Notes under the pieces: generated by a model
Told to the model about the DNA's origin: nothing
What the model saw: the letters and a program-made list of their open reading frames with translations, nothing else
Databases searched by the model: none
Shown: in pieces, positions 1 through 7,440 of the stretch
Numbering within the stretch: the first letter of the stretch is position 1
Layout: every line of letters starts with the position of its first letter
Program-made: the position numbers and the translations under genes
NCBI GenBank assembly: GCA_045535505.1
Contig: JAZSLU010000047.1
Span: forward strand, 1 to 34,016
From: CAKSST01 sp045535505
Lineage (GTDB): Bacteria; Bacillota; Clostridia; Oscillospirales; Acutalibacteraceae
DNA length: 34,016 nucleotides
Direction: 5' to 3'

Positions 1-112
1 GCAACTTTCTGTTCACAACAGAAAATACAATAACTTTCCGATGCGTCCTCTTAATTGGAATTCTCCTGCCGATTACATCAAGGCTTTTATGCACAACGGC
101 GAAGTTTTCTAA
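1..112 (+). CDS. Partial CDS, C-terminal end of a probable transposase
   Basis: An open frame enters from the left edge and ends in TAA at 110-112, giving 36 residues with no start in the window. The residues YNNFPMRPLNWNSP followed by ADYI resemble the tail of integrase-core (DDE) transposases, where a Y-N-N-x-R-P-H-x-x-L-x-x-x-[ST]-P pattern precedes the end of the protein. The sequence just downstream looks like the end of an insertion sequence, which supports this reading. The call rests on a short motif only; another protein tail is possible. Confidence 0.45.
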   Translation, partial: QLSVHNRKYNNFPMRPLNWNSPADYIKAFMHNGEVF

Positions 113-141
113 TTTTGTAACACATCATTGACAAACCTACA
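1..141 (+). mobile_element. Probable right end of an insertion sequence
   Basis: The transposase-like tail is followed within 30 bases by TGTAACACATCATTGACAAA and then CCTACA, ending near position 141. A terminal CA and a TTGACA (128-133) close to the boundary are common at IS3/IS481-type ends. The left end and transposase body are outside the window, so neither the inverted-repeat partner nor a target duplication can be checked here. Confidence 0.4.
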
Positions 142-165
142 TAATTTTAAAAAATTTATATTAAA

Positions 166-199
166 TTAAAAGCCCTGCAAAATAACATTTGCAGGGCTT
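166..199 (-). terminator. Rho-independent terminator after the GltS-type symporter gene
   Basis: Read on the minus strand, AAGCCCTGCAAA pairs with TTTGCAGGGCTT around a short loop and is followed by TTTTAATTT. It starts a few bases after the symporter stop codon. There is no T-run on the plus strand, so it serves the minus-strand operon. Confidence 0.75.
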
Positions 200-205
200 A
201 ATAAT

Positions 206-1594
206 CTACGCTTTTTTATTTTTTCTTTTAAATATAAAACTTCTAAAAAGCACAACATTAAGTACAATAAAAAATGCCGTAAGCAATATGAGAGTCAATA
301 CCGGCTTTTCAGGTGCGGTTGCCGCCAGAAGCATTATTGGAAAACCAAACACAATGGCAGGAAAGTTTTGATAAACCATATTGTCTGCCGCAGGAGTTTC
401 AAATTTTCCATCCATCTCACGCAACAGTATCGTACCCGTACTTGCTGTTCCTGTAAGCATACCGTACATCATCAAAAACTGTTGCTCAGAATATTCTGGA
501 AATAGTTTTCGTGCTACAAACAAATTATAAATATAGGTTATTACTAAGCCTACAACGCCAAGCAATAAAACAATTCCCCAATATCTTTCAAGTACGCCCA
601 TTCTTATTGCCGCAACACCCGCAACAACCATTATATCATAAAAAAAGTTGCTTGTTCTTGTCATTAAAAAATCATTAACATAATCTTTTTTCATTATGTT
701 CTTTTTGCGCAATAAGTTAATTATCGATTTCATTAAGGTGGCAACAAGTACGCCTATAAGGAAGTTAAAGCCATAAATAACCGCTTTCATTGAGGGCAAC
801 AATTTTCCAAGCCCCATCATAGCAAAACAAACAATCAAGTAAGCAATAAGCACCAATGCAACCTGAACGGTCAACTTGTCAATGCCGCCCTGCATAGGAA
901 TCTCATTTGCAGACTGAATATGTTCACCTTTGAGTTCGCCCTCATCATTAGCTTTTATGAAAATTTTCTTTTTCTTTTTAAGAATATTAAGATGTATAAC
1001 GCCGCCAATACTTGCACTTAAAAATCCCAAAGCCGCAATAGTAAGACCAAAACTTTTACCGCCCTCAAAACCATATTGGGTTTCATAAATATTGCCGTAG
1101 TTTAATGCTTGTCCTGTTCCCTGTCCGTAACCAAAAGGCAAAATAACACCTGCTGCCGCAAAAAAATCTTTAACGGCAAGAGATACCAAAATTGTAATAC
1201 CCAGTCCCAAAATACCCTGAATCAGATATGTTGAAACAGTTGTAACGCCTGTGTTAAATATCTCAATGGTTCTTTGTTTTGTTGCCTTACCCTTTGATGC
1301 TTTAAAGGTTGACGCAATAAAGCCTAAAGCCAAAGTATGATATGTAATTGTTTCAAGCGCCTCATAACCTCTGCCACCAAAAAATGATGTTTCAAACATT
1401 ACGTCGCCCGACAATAAATCATAAACTGCCGCAAAAAGCAATAATATTCCTCCACCGAGAACCGATGTAGGTATAAGCGAAGCTTCCAAAAATTTTATAG
1501 ATTTTTTTAGTGCATTTGCAACAAGTAAACTTATAAGTAAAATTGCTATAAGGTTAAGTGTGCCCCAAACACTAGAGTCCCAAAAATTTGTCAT
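206..1594 (-). CDS. GltS-type sodium/glutamate symporter family protein
   Basis: An integral membrane transporter of about 462 residues with roughly ten to twelve hydrophobic segments and a charged lysine-rich loop near the middle (ILKKKKKIF). The overall pattern, including the SVLGGG segment near the N-terminus and a second repeat-like half with TGTASTGT, fits the GltS family, which takes up glutamate with sodium. This copy is longer than the usual ~400 residues because of the central loop; the substrate cannot be read from sequence. Of the possible starts I chose the ATG at 1594, since AAAGGTG then sits six bases upstream; a GTG at 1603 and an ATG at 1600 are the alternatives. The 5' end overlaps the stop of the acyltransferase gene (1572), which implies translational coupling. 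A terminator follows the stop. Confidence 0.8.
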   Translation of the reverse strand: MTNFWDSSVWGTLNLIAILLISLLVANALKKSIKFLEASLIPTSVLGGGILLLFAAVYDLLSGDVMFETSFFGGRGYEALETITYHTLALGFIASTFKASKGKATKQRTIEIFNTGVTTVSTYLIQGILGLGITILVSLAVKDFFAAAGVILPFGYGQGTGQALNYGNIYETQYGFEGGKSFGLTIAALGFLSASIGGVIHLNILKKKKKIFIKANDEGELKGEHIQSANEIPMQGGIDKLTVQVALVLIAYLIVCFAMMGLGKLLPSMKAVIYGFNFLIGVLVATLMKSIINLLRKKNIMKKDYVNDFLMTRTSNFFYDIMVVAGVAAIRMGVLERYWGIVLLLGVVGLVITYIYNLFVARKLFPEYSEQQFLMMYGMLTGTASTGTILLREMDGKFETPAADNMVYQNFPAIVFGFPIMLLAATAPEKPVLTLILLTAFFIVLNVVLFRSFIFKRKNKKA

Positions 1595-2780
1595 TTTCAT
1601 CACCTTTATTCAAGTTAACATATCTATTAAATATATTAACATATTTTACAGCATTAAAGCGTTTACCGCTTTTTAGTTGATGAATTTTTCCGTCATAATA
1701 TATGTTGAGCTTGTTTCTGCCTAAAATGGTAACAGCCAAGGTCTTTTCAAACTCAAAAACCCGCTCGTCATTTGTGTTTTCATCTACAACAATTTTGTCA
1801 CCATAAAGTTTAATAGATACACTTTCTTTAATTTTAAGTTTTCTTTTATAAACAACAACCTCAGATAAAGAAGCCTCATCTGAATAAAACGGTTTGTCTA
1901 AATAATCTTTTAAGTCAATATTGTTTATGAAGTGTTGCTGATATTCATACCAATCATTAATAAACTTAAAATCAAAATCGCAATTTACACCTTTTAGTCT
2001 TGTATCAACACCATACTCAATCTTAATACCGCAATTTTTGCACTCGATTATATGACCGCTACTCTCAAACTCTGCCAGACCACACTTAGGACACACATAC
2101 ATAACCCGCTCAATATATTCCGCGCGGTTTTTGTGATAAAAGCAGTTTTCATCATTAGCTTCATCAACATAAAGTTCTGTCTTTATAAGTTCGTACAGCT
2201 CGTCATTGGTCATATTTTTATATTCTTCGGGCTCAATAACACGTGACACGTAAGAACGCATCTTGCCTCGACGCACTTTGTCACTCCAACGAGGTTGAAC
2301 GCCGTATCCACCCTCAATCCTGTAAAGTGCAATGGGAAGTTTTAACTTTTTAACAAGAGGAGCAACCGCAGGGTTAATATATTCTGTCTTACCGCTAAAA
2401 GTTCTGTTACCCTCAGGCGCCATTGCAATCGTGCCGCCCTCTTTTGCAACCCTCATACAGTTCATAACAGCGTTAACGTCTGTTGTTTGCTTTTTTATAG
2501 GAATAGGAGCAACAAGATAACGTATAACGGACGAAACAAAACCATTAGAAAACAAGTCTTCAGATGCAATGTAATATATAGGACCTCTAAAAGAACAACC
2601 AACAAAAAATTGGTCAAAAGCTGTTTGATGATTAAATAGCACAATGTATTGCCTACCATTCTGCTCTTTAAACTTTTCAATCTTTATGCCATATTTAATT
2701 TTGCAATACGGATGCAACACATAATACAAAACATTAGTTATCACCTTGTGACGCAATTTCATCCATTTACGCTTAGCCAC
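1572..2780 (-). CDS. PlsC-type 1-acylglycerol-3-phosphate acyltransferase with a C-terminal zinc ribbon
   Basis: The N-terminal half is a lysophospholipid acyltransferase domain that would move an acyl chain onto lysophosphatidate or a similar acceptor at the inner membrane face. It carries the catalytic HX4D motif (NHQTAFD, H51 and D56) and the EGxR-type motif (PEGNRTF). At about residues 228-258 there are two CxxC pairs (CPKCG and CKNCG), a zinc-ribbon signature, and then a tail of about 140 residues rich in charged beta-like segments with no family I recognise. I place the start at the GTG at 2780, about 402 residues, because AAGGTGAG lies five bases before it. The upstream ATG at 2849 overlaps the candidate -35 box and is unlikely. 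The gene overlaps the symporter start downstream. Confidence 0.8.
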   Translation of the reverse strand: MAKRKWMKLRHKVITNVLYYVLHPYCKIKYGIKIEKFKEQNGRQYIVLFNHQTAFDQFFVGCSFRGPIYYIASEDLFSNGFVSSVIRYLVAPIPIKKQTTDVNAVMNCMRVAKEGGTIAMAPEGNRTFSGKTEYINPAVAPLVKKLKLPIALYRIEGGYGVQPRWSDKVRRGKMRSYVSRVIEPEEYKNMTNDELYELIKTELYVDEANDENCFYHKNRAEYIERVMYVCPKCGLAEFESSGHIIECKNCGIKIEYGVDTRLKGVNCDFDFKFINDWYEYQQHFINNIDLKDYLDKPFYSDEASLSEVVVYKRKLKIKESVSIKLYGDKIVVDENTNDERVFEFEKTLAVTILGRNKLNIYYDGKIHQLKSGKRFNAVKYVNIFNRYVNLNKGDENDKFLGL

Positions 2781-2820
2781 CTGCTCACCTTCTTTAATTA
2801 AATATAAAACATCAAACTTA

Positions 2821-2849
2821 ATTATAATATAAACAAATTGTGAACACAA
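2821..2849 (-). promoter_or_regulatory. Candidate sigma-A promoter for the acyltransferase/symporter pair
   Basis: On the minus strand TTGTGT (2849-2844) and TATAAT (2826-2821) are 17 bases apart, about 40 bases upstream of the chosen GTG start. The -10 is perfect and the -35 keeps only the TTG core. Confidence 0.5.
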
Positions 2850-2860
2850 GCATTTTTTGT

Positions 2861-4213
2861 TTATATGATTTCTTCTTGTTTGGCTTTCAATTCCTTAACC
2901 ATATTAACAACAAAGGGTATAGCTATGGCGGTTGAAATAAAATCAGCAATCATCTGTGTTGTTTGCAAACCCAAAAGACCAAAAAGTCTGTTTGCTATAA
3001 ATAAAACAGGAATAAGAATCCATCCGCCCCTCGCGGAGCCAAGAATAGCGGCAGGTCCCGCTTTACCCAAAATCTGCAATATCATACTCTCATTGACAGT
3101 AATACACAAAATTGGTAAAGCAATACAGTTGGCTCGCAAAGCGGTCGCACCAATTTTTATAACGTCAATATCATCACGGAAAAATCTTATAATTTGCGGC
3201 GCAAATATAAAGCCCAAAATAGCGCCCATTGTAAGAATAATTGCAGAAACCTTAACAACAAAATAGAAAGCCTTTAACACTCTGTCATATTTCTTTGCGC
3301 CATAATTAAATCCGCAAACAGGCTGAAAGCCCTGCCCAAATCCAATAAGCGCCGAGAACACAAACATAACAACACGTTGCACAACAGCCATGGCAGCAAT
3401 AGCAGCATCGCCGTAACCACCCGCAACAAAGTTTATTAACATCGTGGCAACACTTGCGAGGCTTTGACGGCAAAACGATGGGAATCCGCCCCTAATAATT
3501 TCTTTTATGTAATACCAAGTAGGAGTAAAGTTTTTAAGTTCAATTTTGATGTTCGATTTTTGTCTTGTGCCAATCAAAAGCACCATAAAACTAATCATCT
3601 GGCTTATTGCAGTTGCAGCTGCCGCACCGCCAATGCCCCAATCAAACACAAAAATAAATAATGGGTCAAGCGCAACATTTATAACCGCACCACAGCACAA
3701 GCCAATCATCGAATATATCGCACTGCCTTGAAACCTCAACTGGTTATTAAGCACCATTGACGACATCATAAAAGGTGCTCCCACAAGAATAATTTGCACA
3801 TATTTTATTGTGTAATTCAACACGGTCGGTGTCGCACCGAGCAATATGCATATTGGTTTTATAAACACCGTGCAAACCATCATGAAAGTAACACCAATGC
3901 TTAAAGCGCCAAAAAAACCTGTCGATGCCATTTTTTTAGCATTATCATAATCTTGTCTGCCCATAGCACGAGAAATATAGTTGCCAGAGCCTTGTCCAAA
4001 GAAAAAACCAATCGCCTGTATCAAATTCATCAACGAAAAAGCAACACCCGCCGCCGCAGTAGCCTGAGTGTTAATTTTGCCAACAAAAAAGGTGTCTGCC
4101 ATATTATAAAGTGATGTAACAAGCATACTTATAATAGTGGGTATAGCCATTTTTGCAATTAGCGGTTCAACCGGCGTTTCGGTCATCATTTTATGCTTTT
4201 GATTTATATCCAT
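2861..4213 (-). CDS. MATE family efflux transporter
   Basis: A 450-residue membrane protein with twelve predicted segments arranged as two similar halves. The N-terminus is typical of MATE exporters: TEPVEPLIAKMAIPTIISML, then NMADTFFVGK, the standard position where sodium- or proton-coupled MATE proteins have N-x-x-D. GQGFQPVCGFNYGA in the second half is another common family signature. It would export cationic compounds or drugs; the substrate is unknown. It starts 25 bases after the stop of the LOG gene, with GGAAGTG as ribosome-binding site, so the two are probably co-transcribed. The length is normal for the family. Confidence 0.9.
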   Translation of the reverse strand: MDINQKHKMMTETPVEPLIAKMAIPTIISMLVTSLYNMADTFFVGKINTQATAAAGVAFSLMNLIQAIGFFFGQGSGNYISRAMGRQDYDNAKKMASTGFFGALSIGVTFMMVCTVFIKPICILLGATPTVLNYTIKYVQIILVGAPFMMSSMVLNNQLRFQGSAIYSMIGLCCGAVINVALDPLFIFVFDWGIGGAAAATAISQMISFMVLLIGTRQKSNIKIELKNFTPTWYYIKEIIRGGFPSFCRQSLASVATMLINFVAGGYGDAAIAAMAVVQRVVMFVFSALIGFGQGFQPVCGFNYGAKKYDRVLKAFYFVVKVSAIILTMGAILGFIFAPQIIRFFRDDIDVIKIGATALRANCIALPILCITVNESMILQILGKAGPAAILGSARGGWILIPVLFIANRLFGLLGLQTTQMIADFISTAIAIPFVVNMVKELKAKQEEII

Positions 4214-4238
4214 GATTTAAACACTTCCGAATATTGAC

Positions 4239-4772
4239 TTATTTTTCAAGATAATCAAGCAACTCATCTGCATTGCTAAACGCAACAACCATCTGCTCAC
4301 AGGCAGGCTCCATAAATTTTTCTTCTATGGCATTTTTAACAAATGTAATTAATCCATCAAAATATCCGTTGCGGTTATATAACGCAATAGGTTTTGAATG
4401 AATCTGTAATTGACGAAGAGAAAATACCTCAAACAGTTCATCTAATGTGCCAACACCTCCGGGCAACACCGCAAAGGCATGAGCACTGTCTTCCATAATT
4501 CTTTTGCGTTCACGAACAGTGTCTGTAAAAATCAGCTCATCGCATTTATCATACAAAATGCCGTCGTGGTCAAAAAACTTAGGTGATACGCCAACAATCT
4601 TGCCCTTGCCCTTGGTTGCACCTCTGGCAATAGCTCCCATAACACCGCCTGTGCCGCCTCCATAAACCATAACGTGCCCACGCTGTGCAAGTTTTTCACC
4701 AAATTCTTCGCAACTTTGTATGTAATCTTTAGATATATCGTTGCTTGCCGCACCAAAAACACAAATATTCAT
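4239..4772 (-). CDS. LOG family protein (nucleotide 5'-phosphoribohydrolase-like)
   Basis: A 177-residue Rossmann-fold protein of the LOG/TIGR00730 family, often misnamed lysine decarboxylase. It shows both signature motifs: GGGTGGVMG at residues 38-46 and PGGVGTLDE at 104-112, the latter being the PGGxGTxxE active-site motif. Characterised members release free base from nucleoside 5'-monophosphates; the physiological role in Clostridia is not settled. I chose the ATG at 4772, which has AAAGGTGA six bases upstream and leads straight into the conserved MNICVFG strand. An in-frame ATG at 4814 overlaps the -10 box of the promoter and cannot be used from it. It is the first gene of the run leading to the MATE exporter. 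Confidence 0.9.
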   Translation of the reverse strand: MNICVFGAASNDISKDYIQSCEEFGEKLAQRGHVMVYGGGTGGVMGAIARGATKGKGKIVGVSPKFFDHDGILYDKCDELIFTDTVRERKRIMEDSAHAFAVLPGGVGTLDELFEVFSLRQLQIHSKPIALYNRNGYFDGLITFVKNAIEEKFMEPACEQMVVAFSNADELLDYLEK

Positions 4773-4812
4773 ATAAATCACCTTTTGCATCATAAATTCA
4801 TCATTATTTTTC

Positions 4813-4840
4813 ATTATACCACTAAACCATAATTAATCAA
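4813..4840 (-). promoter_or_regulatory. Sigma-A promoter for the LOG-MATE operon
   Basis: TTGATT (4840-4835) and TATAAT (4818-4813) on the minus strand are 16 bases apart. The predicted transcript would begin near 4806, about 33 bases before the LOG start. It is divergent from the tRNA promoter at 4876. Confidence 0.65.
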
Positions 4841-4875
4841 ATAAAAATATAAAATAACATCTTACAAAAATTTGA

Positions 4876-4903
4876 TTGACAAATAAAATTAATATGATAT
4901 AAT
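4876..4903 (+). promoter_or_regulatory. Sigma-A promoter for the tRNA pair
   Basis: A perfect TTGACA (4876-4881) and a perfect TATAAT (4898-4903) are separated by 16 bases, 40 bases upstream of the first tRNA. The leader between them holds two copies of TTTTGCGCA (4907-4915, 4924-4932). Confidence 0.8.
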
Positions 4904-4943
4904 AATTTTTGCGCAATAAATTGTTTTGCGCACCGCAAAAAGC

Positions 4944-5020
4944 GGGCCATTAGCTCAGTTGGTTAGAGCAACCGGCTCATAACCGGTCGGTCCGGGGTTC
5001 GAGTCCCTGATGGCCCACCA
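4944..5020 (+). tRNA. tRNA with CAU anticodon (tRNA-Met, or tRNA-Ile2 if modified)
   Basis: A 77-base cloverleaf with encoded CCA: acceptor GGGCCAT/ATGGCCC, D-arm GCTC-AGTTGGTTA-GAGC, anticodon arm ACCGG-CTCATAA-CCGGT with CAT at 4978-4980, and T-arm CGGGG-TTCGAGT-CCCTG. It is not an initiator, which would lack the normal 1-72 pair and carry three G-C pairs in the anticodon stem. The body resembles bacterial elongator tRNA-Met and also the lysidine-modified Ile2 of B. subtilis (shared TTAGCTCAGTTGGTTAGAGC), so the charging identity is open. Confidence 0.93.
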
Positions 5021-5026
5021 TAATGC

Positions 5027-5100
5027 AGGGGTATGATGTAATGGTAACATGCCGGTCTCCAAAACCGTTCTTGAGGGTTCGAGTCCTTCTACCCCTGCCA
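5027..5100 (+). tRNA. tRNA-Trp (CCA anticodon)
   Basis: A 74-base tRNA: acceptor AGGGGTA/TACCCCT, discriminator G and encoded CCA at 5098-5100. The anticodon loop is CTCCAAA with CCA at 5059-5061. The T-arm is GAGGG-TTCGAGT-CCTTC. The anticodon stem has one C-T mismatch at its first pair, and the D-stem is a weak ATGT/ACAT. It lies six bases after the CAU tRNA and shares its promoter and terminator. Confidence 0.93.
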
Positions 5101-5151
5101 AAAACAACCAGCTTTAACTCAATTTGCTTATGACTAGTTATATTGTTTTTT

Positions 5152-5181
5152 AAAACCACTCTTAAACAGAGTGGTTTTTTT
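5152..5181 (+). terminator. Rho-independent terminator of the tRNA operon
   Basis: AAAACCACTCT pairs with AGAGTGGTTTT around TAAAC and is followed by a run of T. It lies 51 bases after the tRNA-Trp CCA. Confidence 0.85.
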
Positions 5182-5191
5182 GTCGCTTACA

Positions 5192-5220
5192 CCCGTTTTT
5201 TGACCACATACACGTTTTTT
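5192..5220 (+). repeat. Two imperfect direct repeats upstream of the LytTR gene, candidate LytTR operator
   Basis: CCCGTTTTTT (5192-5201) and CACGTTTTTT (5211-5220) lie 19 bases apart start to start and end two bases before the -35 box of the LytTR gene. LytTR regulators bind pairs of short direct repeats with a [AC][CA]GTT-type core spaced about two helical turns, at just this place relative to the promoter. The fit to family preference is suggestive; binding is inference. Confidence 0.35.
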
Positions 5221-5222
5221 TA

Positions 5223-5251
5223 TTGAAATAAAAATTAACTACTGGTATCAT
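5223..5251 (+). promoter_or_regulatory. Sigma-A promoter for the LytTR-DUF3021 operon
   Basis: TTGAAA (5223-5228), a 17-base spacer and TATCAT (5246-5251). It lies 24 bases before the start codon, leaving a very short leader. The -10 is imperfect, which fits a promoter that needs an activator. Confidence 0.55.
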
Positions 5252-5275
5252 TTATTAGTAAGGAGGTAAAACTGT

Positions 5276-5716
5276 ATGAAGCTTCAAATAATTATAGACC
5301 CATCGCGTGAGGAAGAAACAATAATTTATGCCCACAAGCAATCCGAGTTAACCGAAAAAATTCAAAAACTTGTTTTAGAGCAAAACTCAAATATATTGTT
5401 GGGATATTATAATCAAGAAGCCGTTGTGCTTGATGTAAATGATGTAATATGTTTTTCGGTAGAAAACGATAAAACTTATGCAAAAACTGCAAAGCAAGAT
5501 TATATTGTAAAAAACAGGCTTTACCAAATCGAGCAAAAATTACCCTATGATTTTGTCAAAATAAATCAGTCATGTATTGCAAACATTAAACAAATTGCCA
5601 AGTTTGACACATCTTTTTCAGGCACACTTCGTATTACGTTTAAAAACGGTCATACCGACTTTGTTTCAAGACGAAACTTAAAAAACGTTAAAGAAAGGGT
5701 AGGATTAAAAAAATGA
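5276..5716 (+). CDS. LytTR-type DNA-binding transcriptional regulator
   Basis: A 146-residue protein. About 45 N-terminal residues of unknown fold precede a LytTR DNA-binding domain (about residues 50-145), recognised by LDVNDVICFSVENDKTYAKT, then KLPYDFVKINQSCIANIKQI and a terminal FVSRRNLKNVKERV. There is no receiver domain, so it is not a classic response regulator. Such short LytTR proteins in Firmicutes are typically encoded with a DUF3021 membrane protein and control their own operon and nearby transport or envelope genes. The ATG at 5276 has a near-perfect AAGGAGGT eight bases upstream. The stop overlaps the next start as ATGA, so the two are translationally coupled. Confidence 0.88.
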   Translation: MKLQIIIDPSREEETIIYAHKQSELTEKIQKLVLEQNSNILLGYYNQEAVVLDVNDVICFSVENDKTYAKTAKQDYIVKNRLYQIEQKLPYDFVKINQSCIANIKQIAKFDTSFSGTLRITFKNGHTDFVSRRNLKNVKERVGLKK

Positions 5717-6135
5717 ATAAATATTTAAAAACCTTTTTACATAGAGGATTAATGTTCGGCGGCTTTGGTCCAATTATTACTGCAATCGTTATTTATTGCA
5801 CATCATTAAGCATTGATAATTTTTCTCTTTCTGCATATGAGGTTTTATTTGCGGTCGTGTCCACTTACCTACTGGCATTCATTCAAGCGGGTTCAAGTGT
5901 GTTTAACCAAATTGAACATTGGTCCATACCAAAATCAACGCTTTGCCATTTTTCTTGTTTATATGTTGCATACACCTTGTGTTATATGCTTAATTCTTGG
6001 ATACCTTTTAAACTTAAAATAGTGTTAATTTATACAGCCATATTTATTGCGGTTTACCTTGCAATATGGATAATTGTAGTTTTATCAATAAAAATATCAG
6101 CAAAAAGATTAAACAATAACATTCGTTCCAACTAA
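5713..6135 (+). CDS. DUF3021 family membrane protein
   Basis: A 140-residue protein with four hydrophobic segments (about residues 15-30, 42-62, 73-92 and 102-128) and short lysine/arginine-rich ends, the layout of DUF3021. These proteins nearly always sit directly after a LytTR regulator, as here, and are thought to act as membrane-bound partners that restrain or sense for the regulator, though the mechanism is not established. The start ATG overlaps the regulator stop (ATGA at 5713-5716). A strong terminator follows, so the pair is a complete two-gene operon. Confidence 0.82.
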   Translation: MNKYLKTFLHRGLMFGGFGPIITAIVIYCTSLSIDNFSLSAYEVLFAVVSTYLLAFIQAGSSVFNQIEHWSIPKSTLCHFSCLYVAYTLCYMLNSWIPFKLKIVLIYTAIFIAVYLAIWIIVVLSIKISAKRLNNNIRSN

Positions 6136-6146
6136 ACTAAACACAT

Positions 6147-6190
6147 AAAAAATAAACATCCCGTAAATTTTGTTGGGATGTTTATTTTTT
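6147..6190 (+). terminator. Rho-independent terminator of the LytTR-DUF3021 operon
   Basis: AAATAAACATCCC pairs with GGGATGTTTATTT, followed by TTTT. It begins about 12 bases after the DUF3021 stop. The A-rich left arm could also terminate transcription from the other strand. Confidence 0.8.
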
Positions 6191-6191
6191 C

Positions 6192-6220
6192 TTGTAAATT
6201 GTCTAAAAATATTGTATTAT
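6192..6220 (+). promoter_or_regulatory. Candidate promoter of the SLC13-type permease gene
   Basis: TTGTAA (6192-6197), 17 bases, TATTAT (6215-6220). The gene start follows at 6255 with TAAGGAG upstream. Confidence 0.5.
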
Positions 6221-6254
6221 GTCAAACGGCGCAGAAAATTTAAGGAGCAAAAGT

Positions 6255-7360
6255 ATGTCAACAGTTATACGCTTTTTAAAAAAGAATATCGTTTTTTGTA
6301 TTGCCGCCATCGCAGCACTTACAACTTGTTTTTTCGTCAAACCAGATAAACAATATCTATCATATTTCGATTTTAAAACTCTCGTTTGTCTGTTTTAACA
6401 TTAGCAGTCATTTGTGCATTACGCAATATAAAGTTCTTTACCATACTCGCAAGACGTCTGGTGCTAATAACAGGCAATCTTCGCACATTGTTTTTAACGC
6501 TAATTTCTATCACTTTCATCGGCTCAATGCTTATTGCTAACGATATGGCGCTAATAACCTTTCTTCCGTTGGGATATTTCGCTCTACACACAACTAAACA
6601 GGAAAAATATATGGCATACCTTTTTATTTTGCAAAACATATCCGCAAACTTGGGCGGTATGCTCACACCGTTTGGCAATCCGCAAAATCTTTATTTATAT
6701 TCATATTTCAATATCCCAACGACCGAATTTTGTAAAATAATGTTTCCTCCTTTTGCTCTTGCGATAATTTTGCTTATCGCTTATTGCACACCCCTCAAAC
6801 CAATAAAATTAGATATCAAAGATTCTTTTTGCGAAAAATTAAATATGCAAAAAACCTTGCTCTATCTTTGCCTGTTTGCACTTTCTTTGCTAATTGTTTT
6901 TAGGATTGTTCCTGTCGTTGTTGGTCTTGTTGTTCCTATTGTCTTATTGCTCGTCGATAAAGATGCTCTGCTGATGGTTGACTATGCATTGCTTGGCACT
7001 TTTTTCTTTTTCTTCATATTTGCGGGCAATCTATCAAGAATTGATGTCATAAACCAACTTGTTTCGAACATTCTCTCAAAGGACACCTTGCTTGTTTCAA
7101 CCTTATCTTGCCAAACAATAAGCAATGTACCCTCTGCAATTTTGCTGTCGCGCTTCACAAACGACTACCACGCTCTGCTTTTAGGTGTAAACATTGGCGG
7201 CACAGGCACTCTTATTGCTTCACTGGCAAGTCTTATTACCTTTAGTGAATTTCGTGTTTTATATACCGGCCATTCAAAACAATATTTTTGGATGTTCACT
7301 CTGATAAACTTTGCTTTTCTCACAATAATGATAGTTTTTGCAAAACTTTTATTTATGTAA
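6255..7360 (+). pseudogene. SLC13/citrate-transporter-type anion permease, frameshifted
   Basis: The gene starts at ATG 6255 (AAGGAG eight bases upstream) and reads 47 residues, ending YFDFKTLVCLF, before TAA at 6396-6398. The rest of the protein continues in another frame from about 6395 (TLAVICALRNIKFF and onward) to the stop at 7360. Adding one T to the TTTT run at 6393-6396 joins the two parts into a 368-residue protein with an uninterrupted motif of the form FKTLxxLFxxxAVxxxLR, as in intact members. That length is normal for these short clostridial SLC13/ArsB-like permeases (MLIANDMALITFLP and GGMLTPFGNPQN are family hallmarks). Intact members move dicarboxylates or other anions with sodium. 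Whether the missing base is real, phase-variable or a sequencing error cannot be told here. Confidence 0.8.
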
Positions 7361-7375
7361 CATTTTAACAACATA

Positions 7376-7404
7376 TTGCATATTTTGCGCCATTATGATA
7401 TAAT
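7376..7404 (+). promoter_or_regulatory. Sigma-A promoter for the lipoprotein gene
   Basis: TTGCAT (7376-7381), 17 bases, and a perfect TATAAT (7399-7404), 36 bases before the GTG start. The permease gene has no clear terminator before it. Confidence 0.65.
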
Positions 7405-7440
7405 CAGCGCGTTATAGCATTATATTTAAGGAGAAATATC

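Noticed and set aside
2865..3266. A plus-strand frame of 133 residues within the MATE gene
   Set aside because: It is antisense to a well-supported transporter and has no initiation signal.
4907..4932. Two copies of TTTTGCGCA in the tRNA leader
   Set aside because: Short, AT/GC-simple and without a known function; probably part of the leader that is removed during tRNA processing.
6385..6400. Programmed -1 frameshift to produce the SLC13 permease
   Set aside because: The site CTG TTT TAA does not form an X-XXY-YYZ slippery heptamer and slipping would require a first-position mismatch; such transporters are not known to use frameshifting.
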